From: Apoda limacodes
Lineage: Eukaryota; Arthropoda; Insecta; Lepidoptera; Limacodidae
DNA length: 64,000 nucleotides
Assembly (NCBI GenBank): GCA_946406115.1
Contig: OX291547.1
Coordinates: 12,839,001-12,903,000 of the forward strand
Reading direction: 5' to 3'
Below, piece by piece: positions 1 to 12,086 of this stretch. The translations under genes were made by a program, and so were the position numbers. The notes under the pieces were generated by a model that made no database searches, had not been told where the DNA came from, and worked only from the letters and a program-made list of their open reading frames with translations. The stretch's first letter is position 1; every line of letters starts with the position of its first letter.

Positions 1-1789
1 TGAATTACTTTAATTCCATACTGTCATGAAGGTTTGTCGCCTTAAAACTACAATAGAAAAATAGCGATATCTAACACATCAAATTGTTCTAGTTTCATAC
101 AAAAATGCGTCAAAATATAAGAACTTAAACTAGTTATCAAATTAAGCCACCTGGGCTGCGTTCGGTAACTTCGAGTTTGGAACCAAGATGTATCTACATT
201 AAACCCGAAAATATTCGAACGAAAACAGTACGTCACGACACTAGGGTTTTTATACGGTGTTTTTATATAATGCTGTCACCCGAGGTTAATTCTTAACAGG
301 TTCGTGTTGGAATGTTAACAGTGGGGTTAAAATCACAACAGCCCCTGAAATTTCATGTGTCTCGTATTGTGACATTTTGATGGATCCAATAAATTCCAAT
401 TCACGTATTAGTTTCATATACAGAGTCTCAAGCTAAAGGCCTAACCACGGCTGTAGGAAAATAGGGCCAATTAGCACTTCACGTTAATTTATTTTCATAC
501 AAAAATGTTAATTCCTCCGATAGATATCTGTTGCACAGCTAGTTACCAAATCATGCCACCAGATTCGCTAGTGTCTATTGTCGAATAATTTTGATCTATG
601 CATTACATTACAAAATACAAGATACAAAGTGTGTACTTTATTCGACTTTGACAACTTACCTCAGTGAAACTTTAGTTAATATACAACACAACACTTACGA
701 AAAGTGTAACATTTGCTTATACCTGAAGATATCAGAACTATTTACAAAAATATTTTTTAAAAACCTATAGGGGGTGCGTAGGCAGATTGGTATACTTGTT
801 ACGAGACACAGCGCAATCGTAAGTTGCCATGCTTATTAAAGTCCTAAAAAAACTAAAAATCTGTTAGTTTCAAACCCTTGTGCATATTAATAAAATTACG
901 CTTGAGTAAATATATACTTAGTTGTCATGAAAATAATGTTATATTGTACCAACTACAAAATGGTAATATTTAAGAATGAAATTCCTTACATAAAATGGAA
1001 AGTTCCAATGCGGAACTTTTTACCCGCAGGAACTTTATTCGAATAAAAATAATACGCCTATGTGACTCGGGCCAATATATTATCTGTGTGTAAAAATCTC
1101 GTCAATCCGTGCCCACGTTCAAGAAGGAGAAAGTTCATAAATATAATGTTCATAAACTCACTCATTTATAAGTCTTGGTAAAATAAATCATCTCATCCTT
1201 ATAAGTATGATGATTATAAGAGTTTTCAGTATATTTACATGCATGTCTTTGAAAATAGCAGCCAGCCTTTTTGTTATCTATTAATAAGTTTACTGCCTAC
1301 CACCTATATGCTTTTCGTAGGTAGTTTTATTGATTGGAGTAAGTGCCTTAACAATGAAGTTTATTTTGAGCACCTATATTTGAAATAATCTTTGCATTTC
1401 TTAATAAAGGTATAAGATGCTGGATCCGTTGTACGTCCTAATGCATGGGCACAAATCTTAGTCCAGTGCGAATGCTAGTGCTAGCTAGTGGCAACTCGAC
1501 TATAGAGTTTCTAAGCCACCCGTTTGGCATTTGGCTATGCTTATCAACTGCTATCATGAGACAAAAGCCAGGAGGGTTGAGAGCGCTCTCTCAAACTCAG
1601 CCAATCAATGACTGACCTTGTTCAACATTGCTTAACTCCTGGCATAGTTTCCTATAGAAGAATGCAGCTGAGCCAAAGGCTCAATAAGTTACTTAAGAAC
1701 CTTTAAATGCATTTTTAAGATCTGTCCAACGTGCTCCAAACCTGCTGACCTAAACTTGCACGCATCCTCTGGGTAAGTTTACCACGATA
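1..1789. other. No gene seen; AT-rich flank of DOT1L
   Basis: No exon-like open segment with matching splice sites was found on either strand, and the expected DOT1L 3' exon was not located here. A short block around 1365-1430 (TTATTTTGAG ... ATTTCTTAA ... TGGATCC) is repeated loosely at about 3115-3180, so one old repeat family is present. The stretch at about 1430-1700 is less AT-rich and may be the worn upstream part of the LINE that follows. Confidence 0.5.
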
Positions 1790-2515
1790 TTCCAAGCGGA
1801 ATGTGTAGGCACAATCCAGGCTGCAAAGGACATGGCGAGCAAGATGATCAGGGTCTTTGAAATCAAAATTCAATCGAATAGCGCTGCTGTCATGAGAGCT
1901 CTTGATGGTAACACAATCAACTCCGGACTACTACTCCAGAAATGTCACCAAGCACTACAGGTAATCACTCAATAACACAGTGACGGTTGGATGGATAAAG
2001 GGCCACAGTGGATCATTAGGCAACGATGCGGCTGATGATCTATCCAAAATCGGCTCAAGCACGACGCCGATAGGGCCGGAGCCAATCATACCGTTCAACC
2101 AGCTGCGGTTTAACAACATCAATCAGAATGGGACTCACCACCCCAATCGAAAGCCCCGACTAACAAAGACCCTGTTCCGGATGAACAAGGATAATCTGAG
2201 AACGGTTATAGGAATCTAGTCAGGTCACTGCTCGCTTAGCCGACATCTATTTCTTTTAGGTACCACCGACAGCCCTCTCTGCAAAGCACGTATGGGGGCC
2301 GAAGAAAAACCATCTTAAGTAATGCTGCATTATGAAGAGGTGAAAGACCACAGGGCAAAACACATGGGAACCCCAGGGACGCTCCAGGAGGCCAACAGCA
2401 GTATCGGTCACCTGTTGAGACTCTGGAAGAAACTAGGCTGGCTAGAATAGCTGGCAATCCGCTACACACAAAGCCACCGTGTGGCACATGCGGAAATGAG
2501 CCCGCCACAAGAAGA
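1790..2515 (+). mobile_element. LINE remnant: RNase H domain and 3' end
   Basis: A 79-codon frame at 1980-2219 contains WIKGHSGSLGNDAADDLSKI, the C-terminal RNase H motif of I/R1-type non-LTR retrotransposons. Upstream (about 1860-1975) a broken frame reads SNSAAVMRALDGNTINSGLL, matching the DSxAAL segment of RNase H. Downstream, frames around 2220-2450 give GHCSLSRHLFLLG, DSPLCKARMGAEE and LHYEEVKDHR, the zinc-knuckle tail usual for these elements. Stops and frameshifts show an inactive copy. Confidence 0.75.
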
Positions 2516-2576
2516 AGAAGGGTGCTCTATTATATTTTTGTACAAAACTGTATAGCGGTATCTCATCAACTACCTG

Positions 2577-2646
2577 CAACATTTATCAGAATTGTTAAAG
2601 CACAAGCTTGTGATTCCCGCATCTTTAACAATTCTGATAAACGTTG
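2577..2646. repeat. Hairpin: 24-bp inverted repeat with palindromic loop
   Basis: The arm TTTATCAGAATTGTTAAAG (2582-2600) is perfectly complementary to 2623-2641. With one mismatch the stem extends to 24 bp (2577-2600 and 2623-2646). The 22-nt loop contains the perfect palindrome CACAAGCTTGTG. This may be a small foldback repeat or a folded transcript; nothing shows that it is expressed. Confidence 0.8.
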
Positions 2647-5272
2647 GGGTGCCTACTTACTTCAATTAAAATATATTGTTCATAACCCTTGCGACTACTA
2701 GACATGTAGGTAATAGAGATGGGAATAAGTGTTTGTAGTTAGCAGATATTACGAAGAACTATGTCTTTTACGAAATTAACGTAGGTGAGCATCAAAACGA
2801 AATAGTTGTCACATCAGTCTGTTTGAGTTGAAAATTAAATTTAATTTACAACCACATTAAATGCGTCCACGACCAATCAATTCTGACTGCATACTGTCAT
2901 CACACTCTAACAATCGTCATCAATCATCAATTTACACGACACGTCAAAACCTTTACATGGTGATACACCTTATTGTAGATTTTCTCTAATGATTTCCATA
3001 AAGTGGTTTGTTTCTAACAACCACTCCAAAAGAGTGCTAGAGACTAGGGATTGCAATCCAGCAACATTTTAATTGCATTCCATAAGAAAATTAACTGATT
3101 TGTAGTGAACTCCGGTTATTTTGAGTATCCACTTATTTGATTATCTTTATATTTCTTAAAGCTATAAGTTACTGGATCCATGGCTAACCAGCTCGCCACG
3201 TACACACCTTTGGAATCCCCCGATTAGGTTCAAAACTCATCATAAGAACCTGACATTAAGAACTTGAGTTTAGCCGTTTAATTATTAAAGTAATGAATAA
3301 TACCTACGAAAGTTATTACTCAGAAAAATATTACAAAATAACTAATATATTCGTGTACAAGTATAGAAGAGAGTGCAAATGGGCAAGCAAATAAGTATTG
3401 TTCAGATAAAGTCTGTCAAAGTCGGGTCCCCTTTCTATATTTTCCATCAATGAATCATTAGTACTAGCCGACTAGCCTTCTTTATTTTAGAAATAAACAA
3501 AGAATGTTCACAGCCAATTAAGTACCTACATCTTCCATTCTGATTTTTGAAAATAGCAAGTATATTGTGTAAAAACAAAAGGAAAAAAAAATGGTCAAGT
3601 AATAAGACTAATGAAAGGCGTACCTTAAGAATATTTGTTACGACAAATCTCAAAAAAAAAGCGTAAATAATAAAAAAATAAACATAACTGAAAAAATACT
3701 TTATTTGAGGTATTTCATTAACATTATTATTATAGAATGTACAACTTGTTTCACATTGCATAGCGTCAAATTTTGTTTGGCCGTTTTTTCAAATAACTTC
3801 ATACAGATTCAACCTTCCCTCCGTGCGACACTGCCCTCATCCCTCACCACCCAAACCAATGGCGCAGATCACAGCAGTCAAACTACAACACGCCAAAAAT
3901 ACGGGTTCTTTAGTTCATGCAGAAAATAAAGCCCGTGATGCAATTACAACTAAATTGGTCATTATTATAAAAATATAATGGGTTGAATCGCATATCTAAT
4001 CTGTTTTGTTAGTGCTTTTTTATGTATATAAATACTAAGACTTTAAGAGGTTGACTTAATTTTCAAGAAAGCAGTAACGAACTTAAGGAAGAAAAGAGGA
4101 TATATAAATATATATATATATATAGGAATATCCACGGTACAATGGTATATGGTAGCCACCTTTTAAAGTAAGAAAACACGTTCATCTAAAAAAATATTGC
4201 TTTATAAATAGCGGGCATATTTATATCATTTATTGTAGCTGTCAAGTTCATTCATAGGAAGAAGCGAACCATTGCAGAAAGAGTCATGAATCATTAATCG
4301 TATAGCATCCACTAAACTAAAAAGTAATTGGATAGAATTTTATCAACCAACAAAATGGCCAACTAGCAAAAATAATTCGAATCAATGGTATTCAAAATGC
4401 CAAAACAGAAATACCGTACATAATTCAACCCCTTAAATTTTTATGATAATGGTAAATTAAATCGCAATATTCTAACTTTACAATTTGGTCATCTATTACT
4501 CATATCCTTCTATACGTGCCGATTAGCATTCCTCAGTGATCTTTAAGTAACATGCATATATGTAAAAGATAACAACATAACAATAAGTAACACTTAGCAT
4601 TGGTAAGCCATTTATTGACTGCAACCTGCATCATAAACATATCACGCGAAGCAATGGCTTTCATATATATTTGACAAATGGTACCAACAACATCCGCATT
4701 GTACTTGGTAAATAAAAAATAATTTTTCATTGCAACAGCACATTATACCCATTTGTACGCAATTCATAACATTAAAAAGTAATATTTCCAGCCATATAAT
4801 ATTTGTTCTTAGGCTCTATTCCGTCTATGAATATGTACATCTTAGTCCAAATATTCTTAAATACTTAAAATTTAGTTTTTACTTAATATTATTAACATAT
4901 TTTTGCACTGGGCTTAGTTGCTTGTAGTTTTTTCGCTTTATTTGACTTGATAACGATACAATCTAGACAAAAACCAAAGAATTTAAGAGAATCCAATAAT
5001 TCTAATGATCCATTAGCATATTTAGTTCACAACCCTAAATATTTACAGATTAGCACCAACATTAGCAGAAAGGATTAAACACAAACTTCAAAGTGGTAAC
5101 GCACATGATCATCTACCAGTGCAACCTACACAAGCTATAGTAATTTTCTGGTTCCTAAGAGTCAATCCGATATTTTAAAAGCAAAGCAGAAAGCCAAAGC
5201 AGAAATTCAAACCAAACAAAATATTCAAAATAAAGCGCTAAAACGTTTTTTTATAACAAAATGAGTACTTAC
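2647..5272. other. No gene seen; AT-rich region with a TA microsatellite
   Basis: No supported exon. There is a TA-rich simple repeat at about 4100-4124 and several A or T runs. If DOT1L continues to the left, this is intron 9. The open frames here lack splice context or recognisable protein. Confidence 0.5.
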
Positions 5273-5439
5273 CGCGCCATTTTGTAATGTAGAGGCGAGT
5301 GTTGTAGAGTGCAATAGATCTAAGCCGGCGATGGAGGCGGGAGCCGCGCGACGCCGCTTGGCCCGCGCCGCACGCCGCCTTGCGCCTGACCCGCTCGCAC
5401 TTACGCTTCGCTTAGCCGAAGTCGCCGGACGACTGCGAT
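5273..5439 (-). CDS. DOT1L: DOT1L exon 9: arginine-rich segment (residues 445-499)
   Basis: The exon starts after acceptor ttttcag and ends at donor gtaagt, 167 nt (two bases plus 55 codons). With one base from exon 8 the frame gives RSRPATSAKRSVSASGSGAR, a run RRRAARAKRRRAAP, then SIAGLDLLHSTTLAS. The pattern of basic cluster, APxSIAGLD/LF and Ser/Thr-rich sequence resembles a C-terminal human DOT1L segment (PKRRALPSVAGLF), which supports membership in the gene. The GC-rich exon stands out in AT-rich surroundings. It ends in phase 0, so the gene must continue to the left. Confidence 0.8.
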
Positions 5440-5485
5440 CTGAAAATAATTGGCACTTTGTAGCTATATCCACTAGTTTAAACTT

Positions 5486-5585
5486 TTTTTTTTTATACCA
5501 CATAGGTGGCAAACAAGCCTACGGTCCGCCTGATGGTAAGCGGTCACCGTAGCCTATGGACGCTTGCAACACCAACTTCCTAGTA
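5486..5585 (-). mobile_element. LINE 3'-tail copy (family T), minus strand
   Basis: Read on the minus strand this is the end of a common LINE 3' UTR: GCTACGGTGACCGCTTACCA, then CAGGCGGACCGTAGGCTTG, TTTGCCACCTATGTGGTATA and an A run (T run at 5486-5496). The same tail is found at 12910-13030, 25498-25632, 35842-36045, 39704-39775, 52110-52315 and 63290-63362. This insertion abuts DOT1L exon 9 by about 46 bp on its intron side. Confidence 0.85.
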
Positions 5586-6205
5586 TATCCTTAAGGCTCA
5601 TTTACACCATTGAAAAACAAGTGCAGGGAACATATACTGATTATTATTTTAGCTAATTTGGGCTGTTGAGTAGAAACTACACATATGAAACTGCACTTAT
5701 GAGCGTGTCTGTTTATAAATAGATTTCAAATATTGTTTAATACTTCAATTCATATTTGTAATTTCAACTTGACAAAGCGTAAATAAGCCTTTGCTGTTTA
5801 AAGCAATTTCGAATAGAATTTATTTAGCAACTTACAAACCTCATACATAGTTATAAAATACAGAAAACCATTTTATGTGATTGTATATTAATAGAAAATA
5901 TTGTAGGTAGAAAATAGGTTTTATATCGCTTTTCACATAATGTCTATTTGCAACTAGATGGATATTGAACAATTGTGTTAACTACCCTTTTCTTATGGCT
6001 TGGCGTGCTTACCAGGAATATTCACACCGCACCTCATCGTTGTTCTGACGAACGGTCGAGTTGACACATTATTAAATTTATGTCACAGTAGCTGTGGCAG
6101 CTCCGTTATCGGCGTAGTATTCCTATGGCAAAAGCGCCCCAAAGGCGTCTTTTTCCGTCTTGATTTACTACTCATCGTTCGATGCTTATTTCGTATTATT
6201 TTATA
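5586..6205. other. DOT1L intron 8, no gene seen
   Basis: AT-rich intron sequence. The open frame around 6000-6215 overlaps a less AT-rich patch that looks like worn repeat and resembles no protein I know. Confidence 0.45.
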
Positions 6206-6450
6206 TAGAAACTAGCGGTCCCGGCGAACGTTGTTCCGCTGCCGTCCCTCTGTAACCCGGCGAAAGTTGGTTTTTACCTAAAGTGCCCGAGTCCGGCTCG
6301 CACTTAACAGATCGAGATAAAAACTATCCTATCTTTTAAGTTGGATCAAATAACAGATAGTTATGAAGTTTGATCAAAATCGGATCAGTAGTTTAGGAGT
6401 CCATCGCGGACAAACATCGTGACACGTAATTGTTATTTATAAAGATAGTA
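6206..6450 (+). repeat. Dispersed repeat family C, copy 1
   Basis: About 240 bp starting ACTAGCGGTCCCGGCGAACG and running through CGAAAGTTGGTTTTTACC, GAGTCCGGCTCGCACTTAAC and GGACAAACATCGTGACACG. It is nearly identical to 32251-32490. This is a non-coding lepidopteran repeat of the Helitron/MITE-like type often inserted in introns. Confidence 0.85.
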
Positions 6451-7029
6451 GATTGGTAGCTAAGGGATGAAAGGCATTCATTCCTGATGAAAATGTCAAT
6501 AGTTCGAGGCTGAAATGAGCCTTTCACCCGAATTTAACCTCTACTTTTCATTTTGAATATAAGGAAAGTAAACACAAGCCAAAATATGAGAAAGGTTTTC
6601 CATAACAGCTTGAGCCTCTTTGAAGCTCTCTGAATTTCATGAAAATCGTTGGAGCCGTTTCAGAGATTCAGATTATATTATATACATACATATATAAAAG
6701 AATTGCTTATTTAAAGGTATAAGATATACTGTTCAATATTGATGGAATTTTCGGACAAGAGCATTCTCACTCTTCAACATAGAGTAAATTGCTACTAGGG
6801 AAGACATTATATTTCATTCGTTTTCTTTTTGTTTTTCCAGGTTATAAAACTGGCGTATGTGGTTAAGTACCTACTAGCCTTCAGGCTTCGGTGGTAACAG
6901 GTTCATATTTATTTTTTAAGCCCGATTAACATTATCTGGCGGTGTCGCATTTATATTAAACTTATCTGACGAAAAAGACATTTTTTATTTCTTTTGTATT
7001 CCTAATAATATTATAAATGTGAAAGTATA

Positions 7030-7475
7030 GAACTATTACCGCGGGAATAACTGTAGGCGAGCTTAAACGAACTATGGCTATAGGTACAGCTTGATATAGC
7101 AAACTTCATTAGTGTAATTAAGGAGTAAAACACAGTGGCCGATAACCGAATTTAGGGCAGGCGAAGCCGCTGGCAAATTAGCATACCTTATTCAGGAGTT
7201 CCTCGCCGATAACTGAATTTTAGGCGGGCTTCAACCACTGGACGGATCGGGATGAAACTTGGCACACCTATACATTAAGTCCTGGAATAGCACATAGGCT
7301 ACTTTTATCTCGAAAAATTCAAAAGTTCCCGCGGGAATAACTATAACCGAGCTTAAACGAACTATAGCTATAGCTTGCTATAGCAAAAGTCATAAGTATA
7401 ATAAATAACGAGTTAATTAAGGAGTTCCACTCCGATTACCTATTTAGGGCGGGCGGAGCCGCTGGCAAAATCTAG
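7030..7475 (+). repeat. Partial tandem duplication of a dispersed repeat
   Basis: The block GCGGGAATAACTGTAGGCGA with the following AGCTTAAACGAACTATGGCT at 7040-7100 recurs with small changes at 7331-7392. A GGCGAAGCCGCTGGCAAA-like end follows each (7150-7175 and 7448-7475). The period is about 292 bp. Non-coding. Confidence 0.7.
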
Positions 7476-7804
7476 TTGTAAATAAAGAAACTCACCAAAA
7501 TTAAAATGGTGGAAACAGATGTGTAGCCAACTAGCAATATATAGAGAATTAATTAATTAAAAAGTTTTGGATAAAGTTAAAACTTTTTGGTACTTGTTAT
7601 AAGTTCACTTCATTTCAATATGTCGACCGTAGTTTTGATTTTTGACTACCGGGTCAGAAAAAATTGTTGGACTATAATTGCTCGCTTAGCGCGTAGTACA
7701 TATCTAAAACTACTAATGGCACTTTTATACATACTTGATCGAAAAGATAAAACAGTACGTAAAGTCTAGGGACGACATTTGCTACTTCCTACCCTTTTTT
7801 TTCT

Positions 7805-9330
7805 GAACTGACAATGCAGTTAGCTGATGCTCCACCGGGCTTTTTGGGCGAGACTCTGAAGTAGTCTCAGCCCATATAGCACCCAACGCTCAAGGGCTCC
7901 CAGCGGGGGGAGCCTCAGTTGTCGCTCTTGGGGTCGTCCCTTCAGACTAACGTGAGCCTCGAACCCGAAGGTGAGTCAGCGCCGGGAAGGGACTTCCCTA
8001 TTACGCGGTTGCGATTGCGAGTGAGTGGGAGTGAGAATAGCCCCGGCACTTTTTGATACCTCGTGTATCCGTGCGTTCGCCGACGAACTAGTGGACGTCC
8101 TTGTATGGGACGAGGGGAAAAGAGAGTGTCTTCGACTCTATAGCGAAAGCGTCGGTTTGACAAATAGCCTCGTAAGATGAGTACGAGGCGGTCTGGCAAC
8201 AGATAGTTGTACAGTTTATAAATTAAACCGTTGTGCCAGACTTTGACGAAGGCTTTCGCTACGTCGAAGAAAACAGCGCCCGTGTGACGGGGCTTTCCTA
8301 ATACTGGTTGCAAGCCAATTAGAATGTGTTCCGTGATACGGAGAACTTGGTGGACGCACGAGTGTTTGGCGCGGAAGCCGAACTGCTCGTCGATTAAGAT
8401 GCCTGTGGAAAACTATAGTCCGTTCCGCAGGCGAGCGAGGAGGAGGCGTTCGAAAAGTTTACCAAGGGCCTTTATCAAACTTATAAGGCGGTAGGAGGAC
8501 GGCTCGGTACGAGCTTTCCCTGACTTACGGATGCCTCTAACAATTGCATCTTTCAGCATTGAAGATGGCTATTAGAAGGCAGAGAAGGGGAAGATTGAGG
8601 CGCTTTAGGATATCGGTAGAGGTCTTTAATGACCTCTCTGACTTCGTCGACTGTGACGCGAGGCACAGGATCCTATGGGGGCAGAGAAATTCTGCGCTCC
8701 ACTTCACCGACCAACTCTCGCACGTAATCGGGATCGAAAGGTTGTGTACTTAAGGCACGTTGGGCTTGGCAAGGCGATCCGCTTTTTCGCCGTCATCGAA
8801 GACGGGAACGTTGTTGGGACGAGTTAGCGGAGGGAGGGAGTTGAAGGTGTCTGATTTCAACACTCTGACTAGGCGCCAATAAGCTTGATGAGAAGGAGAA
8901 ATATCCTCTATTAGATCACCGAAACGTCGTACACTGCGGTGTAAGTCGTTGAAGTGAGCTTTGTTTCCGGTAGAGGGGGCGCGATCGCGTCTGTGGCGGG
9001 TTACTTTGCGCTCAGTCATTAGCGACCTTATGTGCTGAGGCAGGATTAGGTGGTGGTAGTCACCAACCGGCACTTGAGCACTAGCCAACCGTGGCGGTCA
9101 GGTGGCTAGTGAGTGAGTCAATAGCCACGTTTATATCGTTCGCGGAAGATATTACTGGGAACGCGATCTAGATGTGGCGAGCTCGGATTTTCGAGTAATT
9201 GCCCAAATTTATCCCAGTCCATTACGGTTCTAGTGTCAGGGGGAGTGTCCGATAGGAAACCTAATCGGAGGAGGACTACTTTCCACCCGCTTTTTAGTTA
9301 ATATATGGTCTACTTTCAGAGTATGAGATA
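7805..9330 (-). mobile_element. Jockey-type LINE remnant, reverse transcriptase
   Basis: The minus-strand frame at 7942-8313 reads TGAVFFDVAKAFVKVWHNGL followed by IYKLYNYLLPDRLVLILRGYLSNRRF in overlapping form, matching the first reverse-transcriptase motifs of Jockey-clade LINEs (FFDVAKAFDKVWH). The upstream frame at 8750-9088 carries the linker with HFNDLHRSVRRFGDLIEDIS and LPPLTRPNNVPVFDDGEKA, as in the family. The frames are separated by frameshifts and the catalytic YADD segment is not intact, so it is dead. It sits in DOT1L intron 8. Confidence 0.85.
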
Positions 9331-9713
9331 TTAAAAAAAAAATTATGACTTGGCCAAATAATATAGCTATAAACTAAATCCCCTCCCATGAAAAGAACAT
9401 AAGCGGACAGACAAACGTTGAGTTTTATGATATGTATATGGTATAAGCACAGGAGAAATATTAATTTCATTTATAGTCAGTCATCACCTTTAATAAATCC
9501 GAAAAAGTCCAAAAATCCGAATTCACGGCACCGCGACTAAATGTATGACTAAGTGGACAGCACCCAACAAGCCATATGTGACGATATAGGGTAGTCGGGT
9601 GCGCTCATTCCGCGTCTCGCCGCGCACTTTACCTCACGATTGCTATGTCGGGACAACTTTGATGGCCGACTGAATTAAATTATTGTTAAGGCTGTTGTAT
9701 TAGTGTTACTAAC
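9331..9713. other. DOT1L intron 8 next to exon 8, no gene seen
   Basis: Unremarkable intron, with a moderately GC-rich patch (9590-9650) just inside the exon 8 donor. I see no recognisable protein in it. Confidence 0.4.
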
Positions 9714-9880
9714 TGGAGTCTGAGGAGGCCCAGGGTGCGCCCCACTCGCGCGGTGCGGGCTCCGGTCCGGGCGCCGCGTCGTCCGTGCCGCTCGACTCCT
9801 CGTCGCTCTCGTCGCTCGACCGCCGCACCGTACGACGTTTAGCCAACGTCGCCCGCGACCGCGTGCGCCCATTCTCGCCC
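9714..9880 (-). CDS. DOT1L: DOT1L exon 8: basic-acidic segment (residues 389-444)
   Basis: The G after acceptor tatgtag completes an Arg codon left by exon 7. Fifty-five codons follow: a basic run (TRSRATLAKRRTVRRSS), an acidic run (DESDEESSGTDD), then Pro-rich GPEPAPREWGAPWASSDS. It is GC-rich compared with the surrounding intron. I place the donor at gttagt (9708-9713), which leaves one base and fits exon 9 exactly. If that donor is not used, translation reaches a TAG at 9709-9711 two codons later, so an isoform could end here. The alternative frame is also open but gives an implausible arginine-only peptide. Confidence 0.78.
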
Positions 9881-10532
9881 CTACATACAAAAAATACATA
9901 TAAACAGTATATATTAACGTCTCCGACAATTTTACAATTTTTTTTTTAATTATACATTACCTACTTAAAAATACACATTAAAATTAATTATAAATATATC
10001 TTTTTGTCACATTTTATCAATTTATGAATTAACATATATTAAATATATAATATTATTTTTACAGTCCTCTTTAGTTCTACAACTTTTATATAGAAAGCAT
10101 TTTAATATCTCTTACCGTTACGGCAGCTTCGTAAAAAACCACAGCTACAAAAGCCCTTTTATTTGAACGGAATAGGATATAACTTATAACTACCCTGAAA
10201 GTCCATTCTAAATATTTGTAAAAGATTTTGTTAAAATCCGATGAGTAGTTTCGAAGATTAGTACATCCAAACTTTTAAACTTTACCTCTTTATAATATTT
10301 AGACGAAGCAGCGCCCACATGCGCCAATTACCTTTGCAATTGCAATTACAGCCAAATGAAAGAATCGCTTTAAAACCGGCGAAAGTGTTGGAATCGTAAT
10401 CAGTTTGAGTTTATTTAGCAGTAAATACAACAATTGAAAAAGCTTAGTAACGTACAGGACATAATTCAGTTTTGTAGCATTTTTAAATCCTTCAATAGCC
10501 ATAAAATTTGCATGAAAACTGCGTATTTAAGG

Positions 10533-10960
10533 TCCGTGTTTAGGGTTCCGTACCCGAAGGGTAATTAGCGGAACCCTATTACTAAGGCTCCGCTGTCCGT
10601 CCGTCTGTCACCAGGCTGTATGTCATGAACCGTGATAGTAAGACAGTTTAAATTTTCACAGAAGATGTATTTCTACAACAAATAATAAAAAACAGAATAA
10701 AATAAATATTTAAGGGGGCTCCCATACAACAAACGTTATTTTTTTGCTCGATTTTGCTCGATATTGATAACGGCAACAGGTAGACGCTTAAAATATTCAC
10801 AGCATATTTAGTTATATAGTCGCTTTAAAAATAAATAATTTAATTAAAATAAATTTTTTTTTAAGGGACCCCTTACAACAAACATGATTTTTTTGCCATT
10901 TTTATAGATAATGGTACGGAACGAAGGTGCGCGAGTCCGACTCGCACTTGGCCGATTTTT
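10533..10960 (+). repeat. Dispersed repeat family G, copy 1 (GGGTTCCGTA)
   Basis: Starts TAGGGTTCCGTACCCGAAGG, continues GCGGAACCCTATTACTAAGG, CTCCGCTGTCCGTCCGTCTG and CATGAACCGTGATAG, and ends GAGTCCGACTCGCACTTGGC. Other copies: 35093-35345, 47640-47795 (inverted), 30979-31235 (divergent) and 44746-44850 (end only); the GCGAGTCGGACTCGCGCA end also occurs at 22425-22446. A widespread non-coding lepidopteran repeat. Confidence 0.85.
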
Positions 10961-11499
10961 TGTGTATGCTGCGGGCACGTTTGTAATCAGTTACTGCAAT
11001 TGTGTTTTTACCATTTGAGCTGAAATCCAAGGCGTCCTAATATGCCTACGGTTTTATCTAACTCCTTTAGTTTGAACTTAACGCTAAAAGCTATATGCCA
11101 AGCCAACCATGACCGCAAGCTGATCGCATTGGTGTACGCGGGTATTTACGTGATCTAATCGCCCTCTTCAACCGGCTACGACGTATTTTTTTGGTTACGT
11201 CAAATTTGAAATATGTTACAAAATATTACCGGAATTAGACAAATTATATGCAAATGAATTACACAAAAATATACACATATATGTTTTGTTTTGTTTTTCG
11301 CATTTTACTTTAAGTTTGTCAAAAATACAAGAGTCCAAAGTTATAGGCCAGGAAATTTCCGATCGGCATGCACTTTTTGATAACCTTAATAATGTCTGGT
11401 TGTTCCGCTTAAGCGCGTATAAGAAAGTACATACTTATGTATACATACAAAAATATATTTCGCATTTACTTGAAAACTATGTGTATTTTAGAGGTAAAG
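10961..11499. other. DOT1L intron 7, no gene seen
   Basis: AT-rich intron with no exon-like segment. Open frames here run into the repeat that follows. Confidence 0.4.
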
Positions 11500-11790
11500 A
11501 AGTACCGCAATTATATTCGGGAATATTTCCTGAGTGGCGGAGGTTCGAGCCTTGCGTGTGCCAATGAGTCTTTTTTTAATTTCTCAAGTACATTGATTAT
11601 TCACACCACTGGCTTAGCGGTGAAGGAAAACATAGTGAGGAAACCTGCATATGTCAAAAAAAGACATATGTGAAACCTACAATCCGCACTGGGCCAGCGC
11701 GAGGACTATGGCACAAATCACCCTCGGTGAGGTAAGGCCGTGCCCTAACAGTGGGGACGCATGAGGCTGATAAGGAATATTATTTGCATA
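11500..11790 (+). repeat. SINE-like repeat family A, copy 1
   Basis: A B-box-like GGTTCGAGCC is followed by CCAATGAGTCTTTTTTTAAT, TTCTCAAGTACATTGATTAT, GCGGTGAAGGAAAACATAG, GAGGAAACCTGCATATGTC, TCCGCACTGGGCCAGCG, ACCCTCGGTGAGG and CCCTAACAGTGGGGACG. Copies at 16885-17155 and 37262-37560 share this order. It is typical of lepidopteran SINEs or LINE 3' ends. The open frames across it are accidental. Confidence 0.85.
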
Positions 11791-12086
11791 TCAAATCTAA
11801 TAATACGTTCATATACTACCTTAGTAAGGAAGTTAAGAAAGTGTACATCAATTGGACAATGTTCTATTATTTAGCATTTTATCTCTAAAATGCATAGTTT
11901 TGGAGGAAAATTACACACATTCACATATTCGACATATACCACACCTCACTAGTAGGTAGCAAGTGAAAATTTATATTTGGCAACTCAAAACCTACAATTT
12001 GTAATATGTTTCATTTCATTGGAAAGCAGTTGCACGTTTCTGCCTAATTCTGGTGGACTTACAATTTAAGCAATGATTTATGTTAC
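11791..12086. other. DOT1L intron 7 beside exon 7, no gene seen
   Basis: AT-rich intron; nothing recognisable. Confidence 0.4.

Noticed and set aside
3705..3950. A plus-strand frame with ITAVKLQHAKNTGSLVHAEN that faintly recalls the start of a LINE endonuclease domain.
   Set aside because: No further endonuclease motifs follow and the resemblance is a few residues only.
9675..9929. The 84-codon minus frame over DOT1L exon 8 (Arg/Gly-rich).
   Set aside because: A shadow in the wrong frame; the phase from exon 7 selects the frame with the acidic DESDEESSGTDD stretch.
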